DNA of 64,000 nt from Brevibacillus agri. Its GTDB lineage: Bacteria > Bacillota > Bacilli > Brevibacillales > Brevibacillaceae. The stretch spans positions 88,501 to 152,500 of the forward strand of contig NZ_CP026363.1 in the NCBI RefSeq assembly GCF_004117055.1, read 5' to 3'. The notes under the pieces were generated by a model. The model saw only the letters and a list, made by a program, of their open reading frames with translations, was not told the origin of the DNA and ran no database searches. Positions 26,353 to 35,851 of this stretch are shown here, piece after piece; within the stretch, counting starts at the first letter, position 1, and every line of letters begins with the position of its first letter. A program made the translations under genes and the position numbers.

Positions 26353-27312
26353 TTACAGTTCCTCGTCAAATCCGCCAAAGTCAAAATCCATCTCTTCGCC
26401 CTCGCCGCCATCCTCTGAGGCCATTTCCTCATCCGGCGACATCAGCTCGCTAAGCAGCATGCCGCCCAAGAACCCGGCTGCCATGCCCCCGATCATGCCG
26501 CCCATGCCGCTGCCGCGATGTCCGTGGTGGCCGTGTCCGTAATGCCCCTGTTGGTAGGAAGCGAGCGACACGTACGGAATCGCTTGCGGATTGTTCGCGT
26601 ATTCGCGAATTTTTTCGATCAGATAACGGGACAGCTCTTCCTCTTGTCCGTCTGCGAGCAATTGCTGCGGAACCACGATTTCGGCCTTGTACTCCTTCTC
26701 GCGGCGCAAAAAGCCTGTAGCCAGGTCCAGCTCTACCAGCATGCGCAGCTCGTCTGGCGCGGTGAAAAAGACCACTTCCAGCTCATTGAGCGGAATGCCC
26801 AGGTTGGCAGCCGGGAAAAAGGAGAACTCTTGCCCGTACGGCGTCAGCTTGCCGGAGTCTGGCTTTTGGCGCAAGTTCAGGCGGTCAAACGCACAGAGTA
26901 CGCGCTCCACTGGCTCGGGCGGCAAAATCTCGACGCGGTCAAAATCGGTCGGGTCGAGGGCCATTTCCACATCGAGCTTGGTTTGCAGCGCGTACTGGAT
27001 CGCTGGCGTCGACACAGCCAGTCCATGCGGCATCTCAAACGAAAACGGAATCTCCTGCACGAACGGCTTTGGCTGTACCGTAAAGTTGCGGCTGATCGGG
27101 TACACCTGCACCTGCTTGGTCACTTCCTGCCCGCGCAAATTCACTCTCATCAGCAGGACTGCGCTCAGCTCGGAAATGCGCTGCTCCACGTTGCCGCCCT
27201 CGATTCGCACGACACCGGTCATCGTCTCTCCCAGTCGGTAGCCAGGGGCGTCCAGCTTGAGATCAACCGTTGCCGCTCCTACACCGAATTTTGCCATCAG
27301 CTTTTTGAACAT
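26353..27312 (-). CDS. spo0M: Spo0M-type arrestin-like sporulation control protein with His/Gly-rich tail
   Basis: 319 residues from ATG 27312 (GGAGGAGAAGCCG upstream). Residues about 1-250 match Spo0M: KLMAKFGVGAATVDLKLD, then GETMTGVVRIEGGNVEQRI, and QEIPFSFEMPHG. The fold is arrestin-like; in Bacillus Spo0M modulates the onset of sporulation. The last 70 residues are unusual: a histidine cluster GHYGHGHHGHRG, a glycine-zipper-like stretch (GMGGMIGGMAAGFLGGMLL) and a very acidic end (DEEMASEDGGEGEEMDFDF). The zipper could insert into a membrane. Confidence 0.85.
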   Translation of the reverse strand: MFKKLMAKFGVGAATVDLKLDAPGYRLGETMTGVVRIEGGNVEQRISELSAVLLMRVNLRGQEVTKQVQVYPISRNFTVQPKPFVQEIPFSFEMPHGLAVSTPAIQYALQTKLDVEMALDPTDFDRVEILPPEPVERVLCAFDRLNLRQKPDSGKLTPYGQEFSFFPAANLGIPLNELEVVFFTAPDELRMLVELDLATGFLRREKEYKAEIVVPQQLLADGQEEELSRYLIEKIREYANNPQAIPYVSLASYQQGHYGHGHHGHRGSGMGGMIGGMAAGFLGGMLLSELMSPDEEMASEDGGEGEEMDFDFGGFDEEL

Positions 27313-27347
27313 CGGCTTCTCCTCCATATATAAGCAATTACTTATAT

Positions 27348-28241
27348 TTATAGTGTAGCAGAAAAAGAGCCTTTAACGCGAGTGGCTAATGCGCGAGCGA
27401 GCAATTGCACCAGTCTGGCGGCCTGCTCCCCGGTCGTATCCCGCAGCGCGGAAAACTCCGTCACTTCCATGGCGACGACACGCTCGTCACCGAGCGCTGC
27501 GGCGAGCAAGGCTTCCGCTTCCTGCAAAGACAGCCCCGTCTCGCTTGGCGCATAGGCGGCTGCCATCGCTTCCTTGTGCATGACATCCACATCAAAATGA
27601 ACGAGAATCCGGGCATCGGACGGAATCGCCTGCAAGATGCGGGCGATGGAACCAACCACGCCGTCCTTTTGCAGTTGCTCCAACGTCGTCACGTCGATCC
27701 CGTATGCTTCGGCAGGCTGCTGCTGACAGCCCACGAGCCGGATTCGCTCTGCCTCCCAGCCGCTGCGCTCGATCCACTGTCCCTGATCCTGGAGCAAAAA
27801 CCACAAGCCCATCCCTGCCGCGCCAATGCACCGCGAAGCCGAGGGAACTACGGCGTCGAGATGGCCGTCGATGACCAGCAAAAACGCCTTTTCTTTATGT
27901 CGCGCCTGGTGAGCCAAAGCCGTGCCCACAATCAGGCCGCAGTCTCCGCCCAGCATCAGCACAAACTCGTCAGACGCAAACCAGTTCTGCGCCTCTTTGC
28001 CCAGCAAGTCCCACAGCATGCGCGGAGCTGGCCAGTTGCGAACTGGCGGAATATTGTGACGGGGCAAGTAATCAGGGAGCCGCACATTCCCGATGTCCTC
28101 GACGCCAAGACCTGCTTGCTGCAATTGCCCGATGAGTCCTGCTTTGCGTAGCGCATCCGGGGAAAGCTCCGTGCCGGAGACGTACGCTCCCGTGAAATGC
28201 GGAATACCAGCCACTTTTACGTTAATAGACAGTCCCTCCAT
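27348..28241 (-). CDS. Arginase/agmatinase-fold ureohydrolase-like protein
   Basis: About 297 residues if ATG 28241 is the start; the ribosome site is weak and ATG 28262 is possible. Metal-site motifs of the ureohydrolase fold are present: VLMLGGDCGLIVGTA, then LLVIDGHLDAV and LVHFDVDVMHKEA. The last differs from the usual D-x-D-x-x-D: the third Asp is His, and the second motif is DGHLD instead of DAHxD. The protein may use a different metal or substrate from arginase and formimidoylglutamase. It follows the unknown gene by about 10 bp in the operon that starts with kdp. Confidence 0.7.
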   Translation of the reverse strand: MEGLSINVKVAGIPHFTGAYVSGTELSPDALRKAGLIGQLQQAGLGVEDIGNVRLPDYLPRHNIPPVRNWPAPRMLWDLLGKEAQNWFASDEFVLMLGGDCGLIVGTALAHQARHKEKAFLLVIDGHLDAVVPSASRCIGAAGMGLWFLLQDQGQWIERSGWEAERIRLVGCQQQPAEAYGIDVTTLEQLQKDGVVGSIARILQAIPSDARILVHFDVDVMHKEAMAAAYAPSETGLSLQEAEALLAAALGDERVVAMEVTEFSALRDTTGEQAARLVQLLARALATRVKGSFSATL

Positions 28242-28251
28242 TGCTTTTGAA

Positions 28252-29031
28252 CTAGGAATCATCACCAGTATAGCACAGCCTGGACTGAATATATTGCACA
28301 AGCTCGCTGACGGAAGGCGCAAGCCAGCCGTCCGGCATGAGGGCGCGCTCGCCTCGCAGCAGGTGGCAGGCAAACGCATTCGGATGGACGCCCGGACTCA
28401 AAAAATACACTTGCTGAAACGGAGCCGGAATCGCGTCCATCGCTGCCACGCATTTGCTGACATACGTTTGCAGCGCCTCCTGATAGCGCGGAGCGGTCAG
28501 CGCCGTCCCGCAGCGGACTTCGATTCCGGTCAATTCCTTGGCGTGCGCGGCATCCAGGCTTTTGGCGAGCGAGCAGACCACAAACAGCAGCTTGTCGGGC
28601 GAAAGCTTGTAACGTTTCTGATACTGCTTGGCAAAACGAGCCAGGGTAGCGTTCCAGGAAGGAGTGTCGTAGCTGCCCAGATCGGGAATGCACTTGAGCG
28701 CCGCGACCAACTGGTCCTTGCTCCAAAGAAACAGCAGACCGTCCATCACCTGAAAAGACAATCCGGCAAGTCGCCCCGCCAAAAACTCCCCGACCCGCTC
28801 ATGCATGACGCGCGAGATGCGCTGGGACGACTTGCGCTTGAGCTTTTGCCGAACGCGTATTTCCTCTTCCTCCACATAAATCCGCACCAGCGCCAAAAAC
28901 AGCAAGGCTTCCGCACTCGGCTGGCGCTCGTCTTCCTGCCCCTGCCGGGCGCACTCGTCGGTCAGGCACTCCAAACGGCTGTAGGCGTCCCGGAGGCTTT
29001 TCGCCCAGCGTCCTGCTTTTTCTGTGCCCAT
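28252..29031 (-). CDS. Protein of unknown function in the kdp transcription unit
   Basis: 259 residues from ATG 29031, with a strong GAGGAGGAG upstream. The protein is soluble, rich in Lys, Arg and Leu, and mainly helical by appearance (EEEEIRVRQKLKRKSSQRISRVMHE). It contains no motif I know and no transmembrane segment. Four Cys occur in the second half (VVCSLAK, VRCGTAL, SKCVAAM, FACHLL). It lies 12 bp after the KdpD-like gene and 10 bp before the arginase-like gene, so co-transcription with both is likely. Confidence 0.75.
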   Translation of the reverse strand: MGTEKAGRWAKSLRDAYSRLECLTDECARQGQEDERQPSAEALLFLALVRIYVEEEEIRVRQKLKRKSSQRISRVMHERVGEFLAGRLAGLSFQVMDGLLFLWSKDQLVAALKCIPDLGSYDTPSWNATLARFAKQYQKRYKLSPDKLLFVVCSLAKSLDAAHAKELTGIEVRCGTALTAPRYQEALQTYVSKCVAAMDAIPAPFQQVYFLSPGVHPNAFACHLLRGERALMPDGWLAPSVSELVQYIQSRLCYTGDDS

Positions 29032-29043
29032 GCTACTCCTCCT

Positions 29044-31371
29044 CTAGCTCTTGTCAGATGCCTGATCGGCTACGACCAACACATCCATGTGCCGCGCCTC
29101 CCGCAGCAACCGCTGAACGACCGAGCCTTCGCAGATTTCCTTCCACCTCGTCCGCGCCGATTGCCCGATGATGACCTGTGTCGCGCCTTTTTCGTTCATG
29201 TGGAAGATGAGCTGGGTAAAAACTTTGCGCCGCCCCGCTGCCTTGTATTGCTCGAAGCGTCCTCCCAGCCGCTCGGTCAGGCCGCGCAGCTTGGCCAGTT
29301 GCCCCGCTTCCTCTTCCGTCAGCGGCTCGTGATCTTGGACATACGCCACATGCCAGACAGCCTTCAGCCGATAGGCGATACGGAAGCCTCGGCGAATCAA
29401 CCGCTCGCTGTCCGCCCGCAGATTGACGCAGACAAAAATGACTTCCCGTTGCCGCCAGGGACCGCGCAGCGTTCGCCGCTCCCACGCTTCGAGCCGTTCG
29501 TCGACATCGTCCGCCACCTCGCGCAAGGCCAGCTCCCGCAAGGCAATCAGGTTTCCCGTCCGAAAAAAATTCGCCAGCGCCTGCTCTACCTTTTCCAGCG
29601 CGTAAATGTTGCCCTCGCGCATCCGCTGCCGCAGCGCCTTGGGAGAAATGTCGATCAGCTCTACTTCGTCCGCCTGATGCAAAATATGGTCGGGAACCGT
29701 CTCCCGCACGCGGATGCCCGTGATTTGCTCCACGCTGTCATTCAAGCTCTCCAGGTGTTGAATGTTCATCGTGGCAATCACCGAGATGCCTGCCGCAAGA
29801 AGCCTTTCCACATCCTGGTACCTTTTTTCGCGCTCGCTGCCTGGTGCGTTGGTATGAGCCAGCTCATCCACCAGCACGACCTCCGGATGGCGCCGGATAA
29901 TCTCGTCCGTGTCCATCTCTTCCAGCGTCACGTTTTTGTAGGGGATGCGTTTGCGCGGAATCAGGGGAAGGGCGCCGATCTGCTCGCTGGTTTCTTTTCG
30001 CCCGTGGGTTTCCAACAGCCCGATCACCACATCAATGCCGCTTTTGGCCAACTCGTTTCCTTCGCGCAGCATCGTGTACGTCTTGCCGACGCCAGGAGCT
30101 GCTCCGACGTACACCTTCAAAGTGCCGCGCCTGATTTTTCCGATCTGTTGCTCCAGCTCTGCCTGCGACAGACGGCGGTACGGGTTGGCGGCTTCCGCAG
30201 CTTTTCGCCTGGCTGGCAAAACCCGCTCCCCGTTGCGCTCCGAGCGGTCGGCCACGATCAAAATATCAATGTTTTTGGTCTGCCTGAGAATTTTATGGAC
30301 AATCGAGCCGCGCCAGATTTCTTCCCAGCGCGTTCGTTTGGACTGCCCCATGACGATGCGGGTCACATTGCGGGCCATCGCGTAGGCGACCAGCTCGCTC
30401 GCCACGTCCTTTTCCCGCTGCAACGGCGCTTCCGCAAACGTCCCGCCCACTTTTTCGACGAGCTTGGCAATCGCTCTGCGAAAAGTCGCTTCCTCCTTGG
30501 TCAGCTTTTTGTTCAGCGGCCGAAAGCAGACGACCAAGAGCTCTCCGCCGAGCCGTTTGGCAACCTGTTGACCGCGCCTGACCAAAATCGAGCCGTTCCA
30601 ATGATACTGGGCAGAGACGAGAATTCGCTCCGTCGCCCCAGAAGCGCCCACCATGCCGTGCTTCTCGCGGTAGTCCTCCAAATCTTCATTCACGCCTGTG
30701 GCGACGAAGCGCAAAGCCAGCTCCCGCAGCACGTGCAAATTGTCCCTGCGAAACAGCGGATGGTTGCTGCGGGTGGCCGCTCCGTCCTCCTGAAGCCGTT
30801 TCAGAATCGCTTCCGGGGTCACGTCCAACAGCTTCACCTCGTCCGCGAGAGCGAGCGTATCTTCCGGCACGCACTGGTCGATCTGCACCTGCGTCCGGGT
30901 CAACCGCTCCGCCAGCTCCTTCATGCCCGCCAGCTCGTAAATATTGACGGTCGCCATCACGCTGATCTGATGGTCGAGCAAATAGCGGACGTCATCGAGG
31001 CGCGTCGGACGCGGCGCATCGGGACGATTGCGATGGGCCAGCCCGTCGACCAGCACGACCTCGGGATCGCGCTCCAAAATACGCGGCACATCGAGATCGT
31101 GCCGCGTCTCGCCCTGCGAAAACCAGACGAGAGGGGGAATTTGCTCCAGCCCTTCCCGCATCTGGGCGAGCTTTGGCGAGGCGTCCCCTCCGGTAGCGGC
31201 GATCACGACATCAATCCCTTTTTTCCGCAGGCTCTGCCCTTCCATCAGCAAATGGTACGTCTTGCCCGAACCGCTCACGGCCCCCAAAATGATTTTGAGC
31301 CTGCCCCGGTGCATGTTGGAGATGGACTGCAAAATTTCCTCCGGGGACTTTCGGCGAAACTGCTCGACCAT
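29044..31371 (-). CDS. Tandem KdpD N-terminal modules (KdpD-USP twice), no kinase domain
   Basis: 775 residues from ATG 31371 (AGGAGGG upstream). The protein is two consecutive copies of the KdpD N-terminal unit, each a P-loop sensor domain followed by a universal-stress-protein-like domain. Walker A motifs are GAVSGSGKT at 30-38 and GAAPGVGKT near 400; both copies keep a Walker B of the form EVVLVDxLAHxN. The first copy is diverged. DHp and ATPase kinase domains and the four transmembrane helices of classical KdpD are absent, and no kdpE is present. It overlaps nothing and starts 17 bp after kdpC. Confidence 0.9.
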   Translation of the reverse strand: MVEQFRRKSPEEILQSISNMHRGRLKIILGAVSGSGKTYHLLMEGQSLRKKGIDVVIAATGGDASPKLAQMREGLEQIPPLVWFSQGETRHDLDVPRILERDPEVVLVDGLAHRNRPDAPRPTRLDDVRYLLDHQISVMATVNIYELAGMKELAERLTRTQVQIDQCVPEDTLALADEVKLLDVTPEAILKRLQEDGAATRSNHPLFRRDNLHVLRELALRFVATGVNEDLEDYREKHGMVGASGATERILVSAQYHWNGSILVRRGQQVAKRLGGELLVVCFRPLNKKLTKEEATFRRAIAKLVEKVGGTFAEAPLQREKDVASELVAYAMARNVTRIVMGQSKRTRWEEIWRGSIVHKILRQTKNIDILIVADRSERNGERVLPARRKAAEAANPYRRLSQAELEQQIGKIRRGTLKVYVGAAPGVGKTYTMLREGNELAKSGIDVVIGLLETHGRKETSEQIGALPLIPRKRIPYKNVTLEEMDTDEIIRRHPEVVLVDELAHTNAPGSEREKRYQDVERLLAAGISVIATMNIQHLESLNDSVEQITGIRVRETVPDHILHQADEVELIDISPKALRQRMREGNIYALEKVEQALANFFRTGNLIALRELALREVADDVDERLEAWERRTLRGPWRQREVIFVCVNLRADSERLIRRGFRIAYRLKAVWHVAYVQDHEPLTEEEAGQLAKLRGLTERLGGRFEQYKAAGRRKVFTQLIFHMNEKGATQVIIGQSARTRWKEICEGSVVQRLLREARHMDVLVVADQASDKS

Positions 31372-31387
31372 CTTGCAGCCCTCCTGT

Positions 31388-31948
31388 CTACTTCCATTGG
31401 TCCAGAGCCACATTCAGCTTCAGCACGTTCACCCGCGGCTCTCCGAACACGCCCATGCTTCTTCCCTCCGTATGCTCCGCAACCAACGCCTGCACCTTCG
31501 CCGGGTCGAGATTGCGCGCTTTCGCGACGCGCTGCACCTGAATCGCGGCGGCCTGCGGCGAGATATGCGGGTCAAGACCGGAACCGGAGTTGGTCAGCAG
31601 GTCGGCCGGGATGTCTTCCTGCCTGACGCCGGGATTGGCTGCCAGAAAAGCGGCGATGTCTTTTTGCACGCGCTCGATCAAGGCTGGATGGGACGGCGCA
31701 TAGTTGTTCGAGCCGGAGCCTGCCGCATTGTTGTCGATGGAAGAAATGCGGCCCCAGAAGTATTTCGGATCGGTGAAAGTTTGCCCGATCAGCTCGGAGC
31801 CGATCACGCTTCCGTTCGCATCGGCAATCAGGCTGCCGCTCGCCTTGGCTGGCATGACGACCTGAGCGATTCCCGTCATCGCCAGCGGGTAGGCCAGACC
31901 GCAAACAAAGAGTAAAACGAGAGACAAGCGGAGATTTTTCCAGACCAT
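31388..31948 (-). CDS. kdpC: K+-transporting ATPase subunit C
   Basis: 186 residues. One N-terminal transmembrane helix is followed by the conserved KdpC core: SLIADANGSVIGSELIGQTF, then PKYFWGRISS, NLDPAKVQALVAEHTEGRS and NVLKLNVALD at the C-terminus. It acts as the catalytic chaperone of KdpB in the high-affinity K+ pump. The start has AAGGTG just upstream. All hallmark motifs are intact. Confidence 0.95.
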   Translation of the reverse strand: MVWKNLRLSLVLLFVCGLAYPLAMTGIAQVVMPAKASGSLIADANGSVIGSELIGQTFTDPKYFWGRISSIDNNAAGSGSNNYAPSHPALIERVQKDIAAFLAANPGVRQEDIPADLLTNSGSGLDPHISPQAAAIQVQRVAKARNLDPAKVQALVAEHTEGRSMGVFGEPRVNVLKLNVALDQWK

Positions 31949-31982
31949 ACAGGTTCACCTTTGCTTTCTTTTTTCAATGTGT

Positions 31983-34022
31983 TTATACAAGGTTCAATCC
32001 GACGAGCAGCAGGTCGATCAGCTTGATGCCCGCAAACGGGACGAGGATGCCGCCTCCCCCGTAGATCACGAGATTGCGGCTGAGCAGCCTGGACGCACTC
32101 ATCGGCGTGTACTTCACGCCTTTCATCGCCAGCGGAATCAGGAGCGGGATGATGAGCGCATTGAAGATCAGCGCGGACAAAATGGCGCTTTGCGGCGTTG
32201 CCAGCCCCATGATGTTGAGAGCGTTCATCTGCGGGATCGCCAGCATGAACATCGCCGGAATGATCGCAAAGTATTTCGCCACGTCGTTTGCGATACTGAA
32301 CGTCGTCAAGGCGCCGCGCGTCATCAAAAGCTGCTTGCCGATCGCCACGACTTCGATAATTTTCGTCGGGTCGGAGTCGAGATCGACCATGTTCGCCGCT
32401 TCCTTCGCCGCGGCGGTTCCGCTGTTCATCGCCAGTCCGACATCCGCCTGGGCGAGCGCAGGCGCGTCATTCGTTCCGTCGCCTGTCATGGCGACCAGTT
32501 TACCTTCTGCCTGTTCTTTGCGGATCAGTGCGATCTTGTCCTCCGGCTTCGCTTCCGCCACAAAGTCGTCGACGCCTGCTTCGCGGGCAATCGTCGCTGC
32601 CGTCAGCGGGTTATCGCCCGTGCACATCACGGTGCGAATCCCCATCCGTCTCAACTCTTCAAAACGTTCGCGCATACCCGGCTTCACCGTATCCTTCAAG
32701 TAAATCAACCCGAGAATCACGTTGCCCTCCGCCACTGCCAGCGGCGTTCCGCCTGCGGTTGCGATCCGGCTTGTCTTTTCGTCCAGATCGGCAGGGATCT
32801 CCCCGCCCTGCTCCCTCACGTATGCTTTGATCGCATCGACAGCGCCTTTGCGGATGAGCACGCCGTTTGCCAGATTGGTGCCGCTCATGCGCGTCTCCGC
32901 CCGGAATTCCACGCCCAGAGACCCCGGCAGCTCCAGCTCGCTTGCTGACAGCCCCTGCTTTTTCGCCAGCTCCACGATCGAGCGGCCTTCCGGTGTTTCA
33001 TCGTGTACCGAGCTTTGCGCTGCCGCCCGGTTCAGCTCCGCGGCCGTACCTGCACCTACCGGGACAAACTCTGCTGCCATGCGGTTTCCGTACGTAATCG
33101 TGCCGGTTTTGTCCAAGATGATCGTATTGATGTCGCCTGACGCCTCGACCGCTTTTCCGGACATCGCAATGACGTTGAACTGCGTGACCCGGTCCATGCC
33201 GGCAATCCCGATGGCCGACAGCAGGCCGCCTATTGTGGTCGGAATCAGGCACACCAGCAAAGCGACCAGGGTAGCGACGGGAAGCGCCGCATTCACGTAG
33301 CTGGCAATCGGCTGCAACGTCGTGCAGACGATCAGGAAAATCAGCGTCAGGCTGACCAGCAACGTATGCAGCGCCATTTCGTTGGGTGTCTTCTGCCGTT
33401 TTGCCCCTTCGACCAGCGAAATCATCCGATCGAGGAACGACTCGCCGGGATCAGCCGTCACCCGAACGCGAATGCTATCACTCACAACACGCGTCCCGCC
33501 TGTAACCGAGCTGAAGTCGCCGCCCGCCTCCTTCATCACGGGAGCCGATTCACCCGTAATCGCTGATTCATCGACGGAAGCGATGCCCGCCACGATTTCG
33601 CCGTCAGCAGGAATCAACTCGCCTGCCTCCACCAACACCAGATCGCCCTTCCGCAGCTCTGTGGCGCTGACAATCTGAATGGTGCCATCTTTGGCAAGCC
33701 TTCTCGCTTTTGTGTCCTGCTTCGTTTTTTTCAGGCTCTCGGCCTGTGCTTTGCCGCGCCCTTCCGCCAATGCTTCCGCGAAGTTGGCAAACAGGATGGT
33801 CACGAACAAAATCAGGCTGACGACGCCGTTGTAGAGCCGATCCGATGCCCCGCCGAACAGGTCGGGAAAAATCGTCAACAGCAGCGTCAGGAAAAATCCG
33901 ACTTCGACGACAAACATGACCGGATTTTTCAGCATGACCCGCGGGTCCAGCTTTTTCACGGACTCGACAAAGGCCCGCTGGTACAAATCTTTGGGAAGCG
34001 CAGTCGTGCGCGTTTTGCTCAT
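31983..34022 (-). CDS. kdpB: K+-transporting P-type ATPase subunit B
   Basis: 679 residues from ATG 34022 (AAGGAGATATTCCC). P-type ATPase of the Kdp class: actuator TGES in [13 protein letters not shown], phosphorylation site in [13 protein letters not shown], nucleotide-binding KGAVDAI, and [22 protein letters not shown]. It hydrolyses ATP to drive K+ that enters through KdpA. It starts 27 bp after kdpA. No anomalies. Confidence 0.96.
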   Translation of the reverse strand: MSKTRTTALPKDLYQRAFVESVKKLDPRVMLKNPVMFVVEVGFFLTLLLTIFPDLFGGASDRLYNGVVSLILFVTILFANFAEALAEGRGKAQAESLKKTKQDTKARRLAKDGTIQIVSATELRKGDLVLVEAGELIPADGEIVAGIASVDESAITGESAPVMKEAGGDFSSVTGGTRVVSDSIRVRVTADPGESFLDRMISLVEGAKRQKTPNEMALHTLLVSLTLIFLIVCTTLQPIASYVNAALPVATLVALLVCLIPTTIGGLLSAIGIAGMDRVTQFNVIAMSGKAVEASGDINTIILDKTGTITYGNRMAAEFVPVGAGTAAELNRAAAQSSVHDETPEGRSIVELAKKQGLSASELELPGSLGVEFRAETRMSGTNLANGVLIRKGAVDAIKAYVREQGGEIPADLDEKTSRIATAGGTPLAVAEGNVILGLIYLKDTVKPGMRERFEELRRMGIRTVMCTGDNPLTAATIAREAGVDDFVAEAKPEDKIALIRKEQAEGKLVAMTGDGTNDAPALAQADVGLAMNSGTAAAKEAANMVDLDSDPTKIIEVVAIGKQLLMTRGALTTFSIANDVAKYFAIIPAMFMLAIPQMNALNIMGLATPQSAILSALIFNALIIPLLIPLAMKGVKYTPMSASRLLSRNLVIYGGGGILVPFAGIKLIDLLLVGLNLV

Positions 34023-34049
34023 GGGAATATCTCCTTCGTCTTCTCTGTA

Positions 34050-35723
34050 TTAGCGGATGGTCAGCCACTCGGCAACCGGACCGAGAGCGAGCACGGGCAA
34101 AAACGTCAACGCCCCCACGATCACAACCGTCGCCAGCAACATCAGCAGAAAGACGCTGTTGTCCGTGCGCAACGTTCCCATCGTCTCGGGCACAGGCGTT
34201 TTCGCGAGCAGGGAACCCGCTACCGCCAGCATCACAATGATGGTGACGTAGCGGCCAACCAGCATGACCAGGGCAGTAGAGAGGTTCCAGAATGGAGTGT
34301 TGTCGCCCAATCCCTCTAAGCCCGAGCCGTTGTTGGCTGCCGAAGAGGCAAACTCGTACAGCACCTGAGATACGCCGTGGAAGCCGGGATTGGAGATGCC
34401 TGCTGTGCCCATGTCTGTCGCGAGCGCAACTGCCGTCGGCGCCAAAACAATCAACGGATGAACGAGAATCGCAATCGCGATCAGCTTCATCTCTTGGCCT
34501 TCGATTTTTCGCCCGAGAAATTCCGGTGTGCGGCCGACCATCAAGCCTGCGATAAACACAGCCAAAATCGCGTACATCAAGATGTTGACCGTCCCGACGC
34601 CATCTCCGCCGAACACGCAGTTCAGCATCATTTCCCCAAGCGGCACGAGGCCGCCCAGCGGAGTCAATGTATCGTGCATGTTGTTGACCGCCCCTGTCGT
34701 GGCTGCCGTCGTCACCGCTGTATACAGGGCGCTTTGTGCGATGCCGAAGCGCACTTCTTTTCCTTCCATGCTGCCCATCGCCTGCGACAAGCCAGCCCGC
34801 TCCAGCGCCGGGTTGCCGTTGGCCTCGCTTGTGTAGGCGAGCGTCAAAAATGCCAGAAACATCAGGCCCATTGCCCCGAAGATCATCCAGCCCTGCTTGC
34901 GGTTTTTCGTCAGGAAGCCAAACGTAAACGGCAAGGCCGCCGGAATCAGGAACATCGCGAGAATTTCCATCACGTTTGTCAACGGCGTCGGATTTTCAAA
35001 CGGATGCGCGGAGTTGACCCCGAAGAACCCGCCGCCGTTCGTGCCCAGATGCTTGATCGCTACCAACGAAGCGACCGGGCCGCGCGCGATTTGCTGCTCG
35101 GCGCCGCTCAGTGTCGTCGCTGTCGCCGTCGGTTCCAGCGTCTGCGGCACGCCTTGCGCCACCAGGAGCAGCGTCACCACCACCGCCAGCGGAAGCAACA
35201 GCCGCGTATGCGCCCGCACGAGGTCCACGTAAAAGTTGCCGATGCTGCGCTGCCCGGTCAGCCCGCGCATGAACGCCATGACGACGGCAATCCCCGTGGC
35301 TGGAGTCGTAAACATCAGGTACATAATCACCGTCATCTGCGACAGGTAGGACAGACCGCTTTCCCCGCTGTAGTGCTGCAGATTGGTATTGGTCAAAAAG
35401 CTGACAGCCGTATTGAACGAAAGCAACGGGTCCATAGCCGCTACCCCGCCCGGATTGCCCGGCAGCACCCCTTGCAGCCGCAAAAGCACATAGGCAATGG
35501 CACCCATCGCGAGATTGCTGACCAAAACCGCTCCCGCGTACTGTTTCCAGGTCATGTCTGCGGCGCGAATCCCCGACAGCCTGTAAATCCCTTTTTCCAC
35601 CCCGCCAAACAGACGGTCCAATCGAGTCTCTTCCAGCGAAAAGGCTCGCGCCAGATAGCGCCCCGTCGGAACAGCCAGTACGAGCAGCACCGCCAAAACG
35701 AGCGAGATTTGTATAAAGTCCAC
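34050..35723 (-). CDS. kdpA: K+-transporting ATPase subunit A (channel-like)
   Basis: 557 residues from GTG 35723, eight bases after GGAGG; the TTG at 35729 is too close to that site. It is a polytopic membrane protein with four pore-loop repeats of the SKT superfamily, among them SFLTNTNLQHYSGESGLSYLSQ and HLGTNGGGFFGVNSAHPFENPTPL. It supplies the K+ selectivity filter of KdpFABC. It follows kdpF by about 50 bp. Confidence 0.96.
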   Translation of the reverse strand: MDFIQISLVLAVLLVLAVPTGRYLARAFSLEETRLDRLFGGVEKGIYRLSGIRAADMTWKQYAGAVLVSNLAMGAIAYVLLRLQGVLPGNPGGVAAMDPLLSFNTAVSFLTNTNLQHYSGESGLSYLSQMTVIMYLMFTTPATGIAVVMAFMRGLTGQRSIGNFYVDLVRAHTRLLLPLAVVVTLLLVAQGVPQTLEPTATATTLSGAEQQIARGPVASLVAIKHLGTNGGGFFGVNSAHPFENPTPLTNVMEILAMFLIPAALPFTFGFLTKNRKQGWMIFGAMGLMFLAFLTLAYTSEANGNPALERAGLSQAMGSMEGKEVRFGIAQSALYTAVTTAATTGAVNNMHDTLTPLGGLVPLGEMMLNCVFGGDGVGTVNILMYAILAVFIAGLMVGRTPEFLGRKIEGQEMKLIAIAILVHPLIVLAPTAVALATDMGTAGISNPGFHGVSQVLYEFASSAANNGSGLEGLGDNTPFWNLSTALVMLVGRYVTIIVMLAVAGSLLAKTPVPETMGTLRTDNSVFLLMLLATVVIVGALTFLPVLALGPVAEWLTIR

Positions 35724-35773
35724 GGACAATTCCTCCTACTTCCTCTATGAAATGAATCGTTCGACCTTTTCGC

Positions 35774-35851
35774 CTAATACTTTTCCGGGTAGAGCAATGC
35801 GTGACCCAAATAGAGGGAGAGTCCAGCCACAATCAGCAGCAACACGATCAT
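35774..35851 (-). CDS. kdpF: K+-transporting ATPase subunit F
   Basis: 25 residues from ATG 35851 with GGGAGGGAAGGGG upstream. A single hydrophobic helix ending in the KdpF signature LYPEKY. It stabilises the KdpABC complex in the membrane. Its ATG overlaps the stop codon of the small gene upstream (ATGA). Confidence 0.88.
   Translation of the reverse strand: MIVLLLIVAGLSLYLGHALLYPEKY

Noticed and set aside
28093..31626. 1177-codon open frame on the plus strand opposite the KdpD-like and neighbouring genes
   Set aside because: Same reason: antisense to clearly homologous proteins, low-complexity His/Gln/Arg composition and no start signal.
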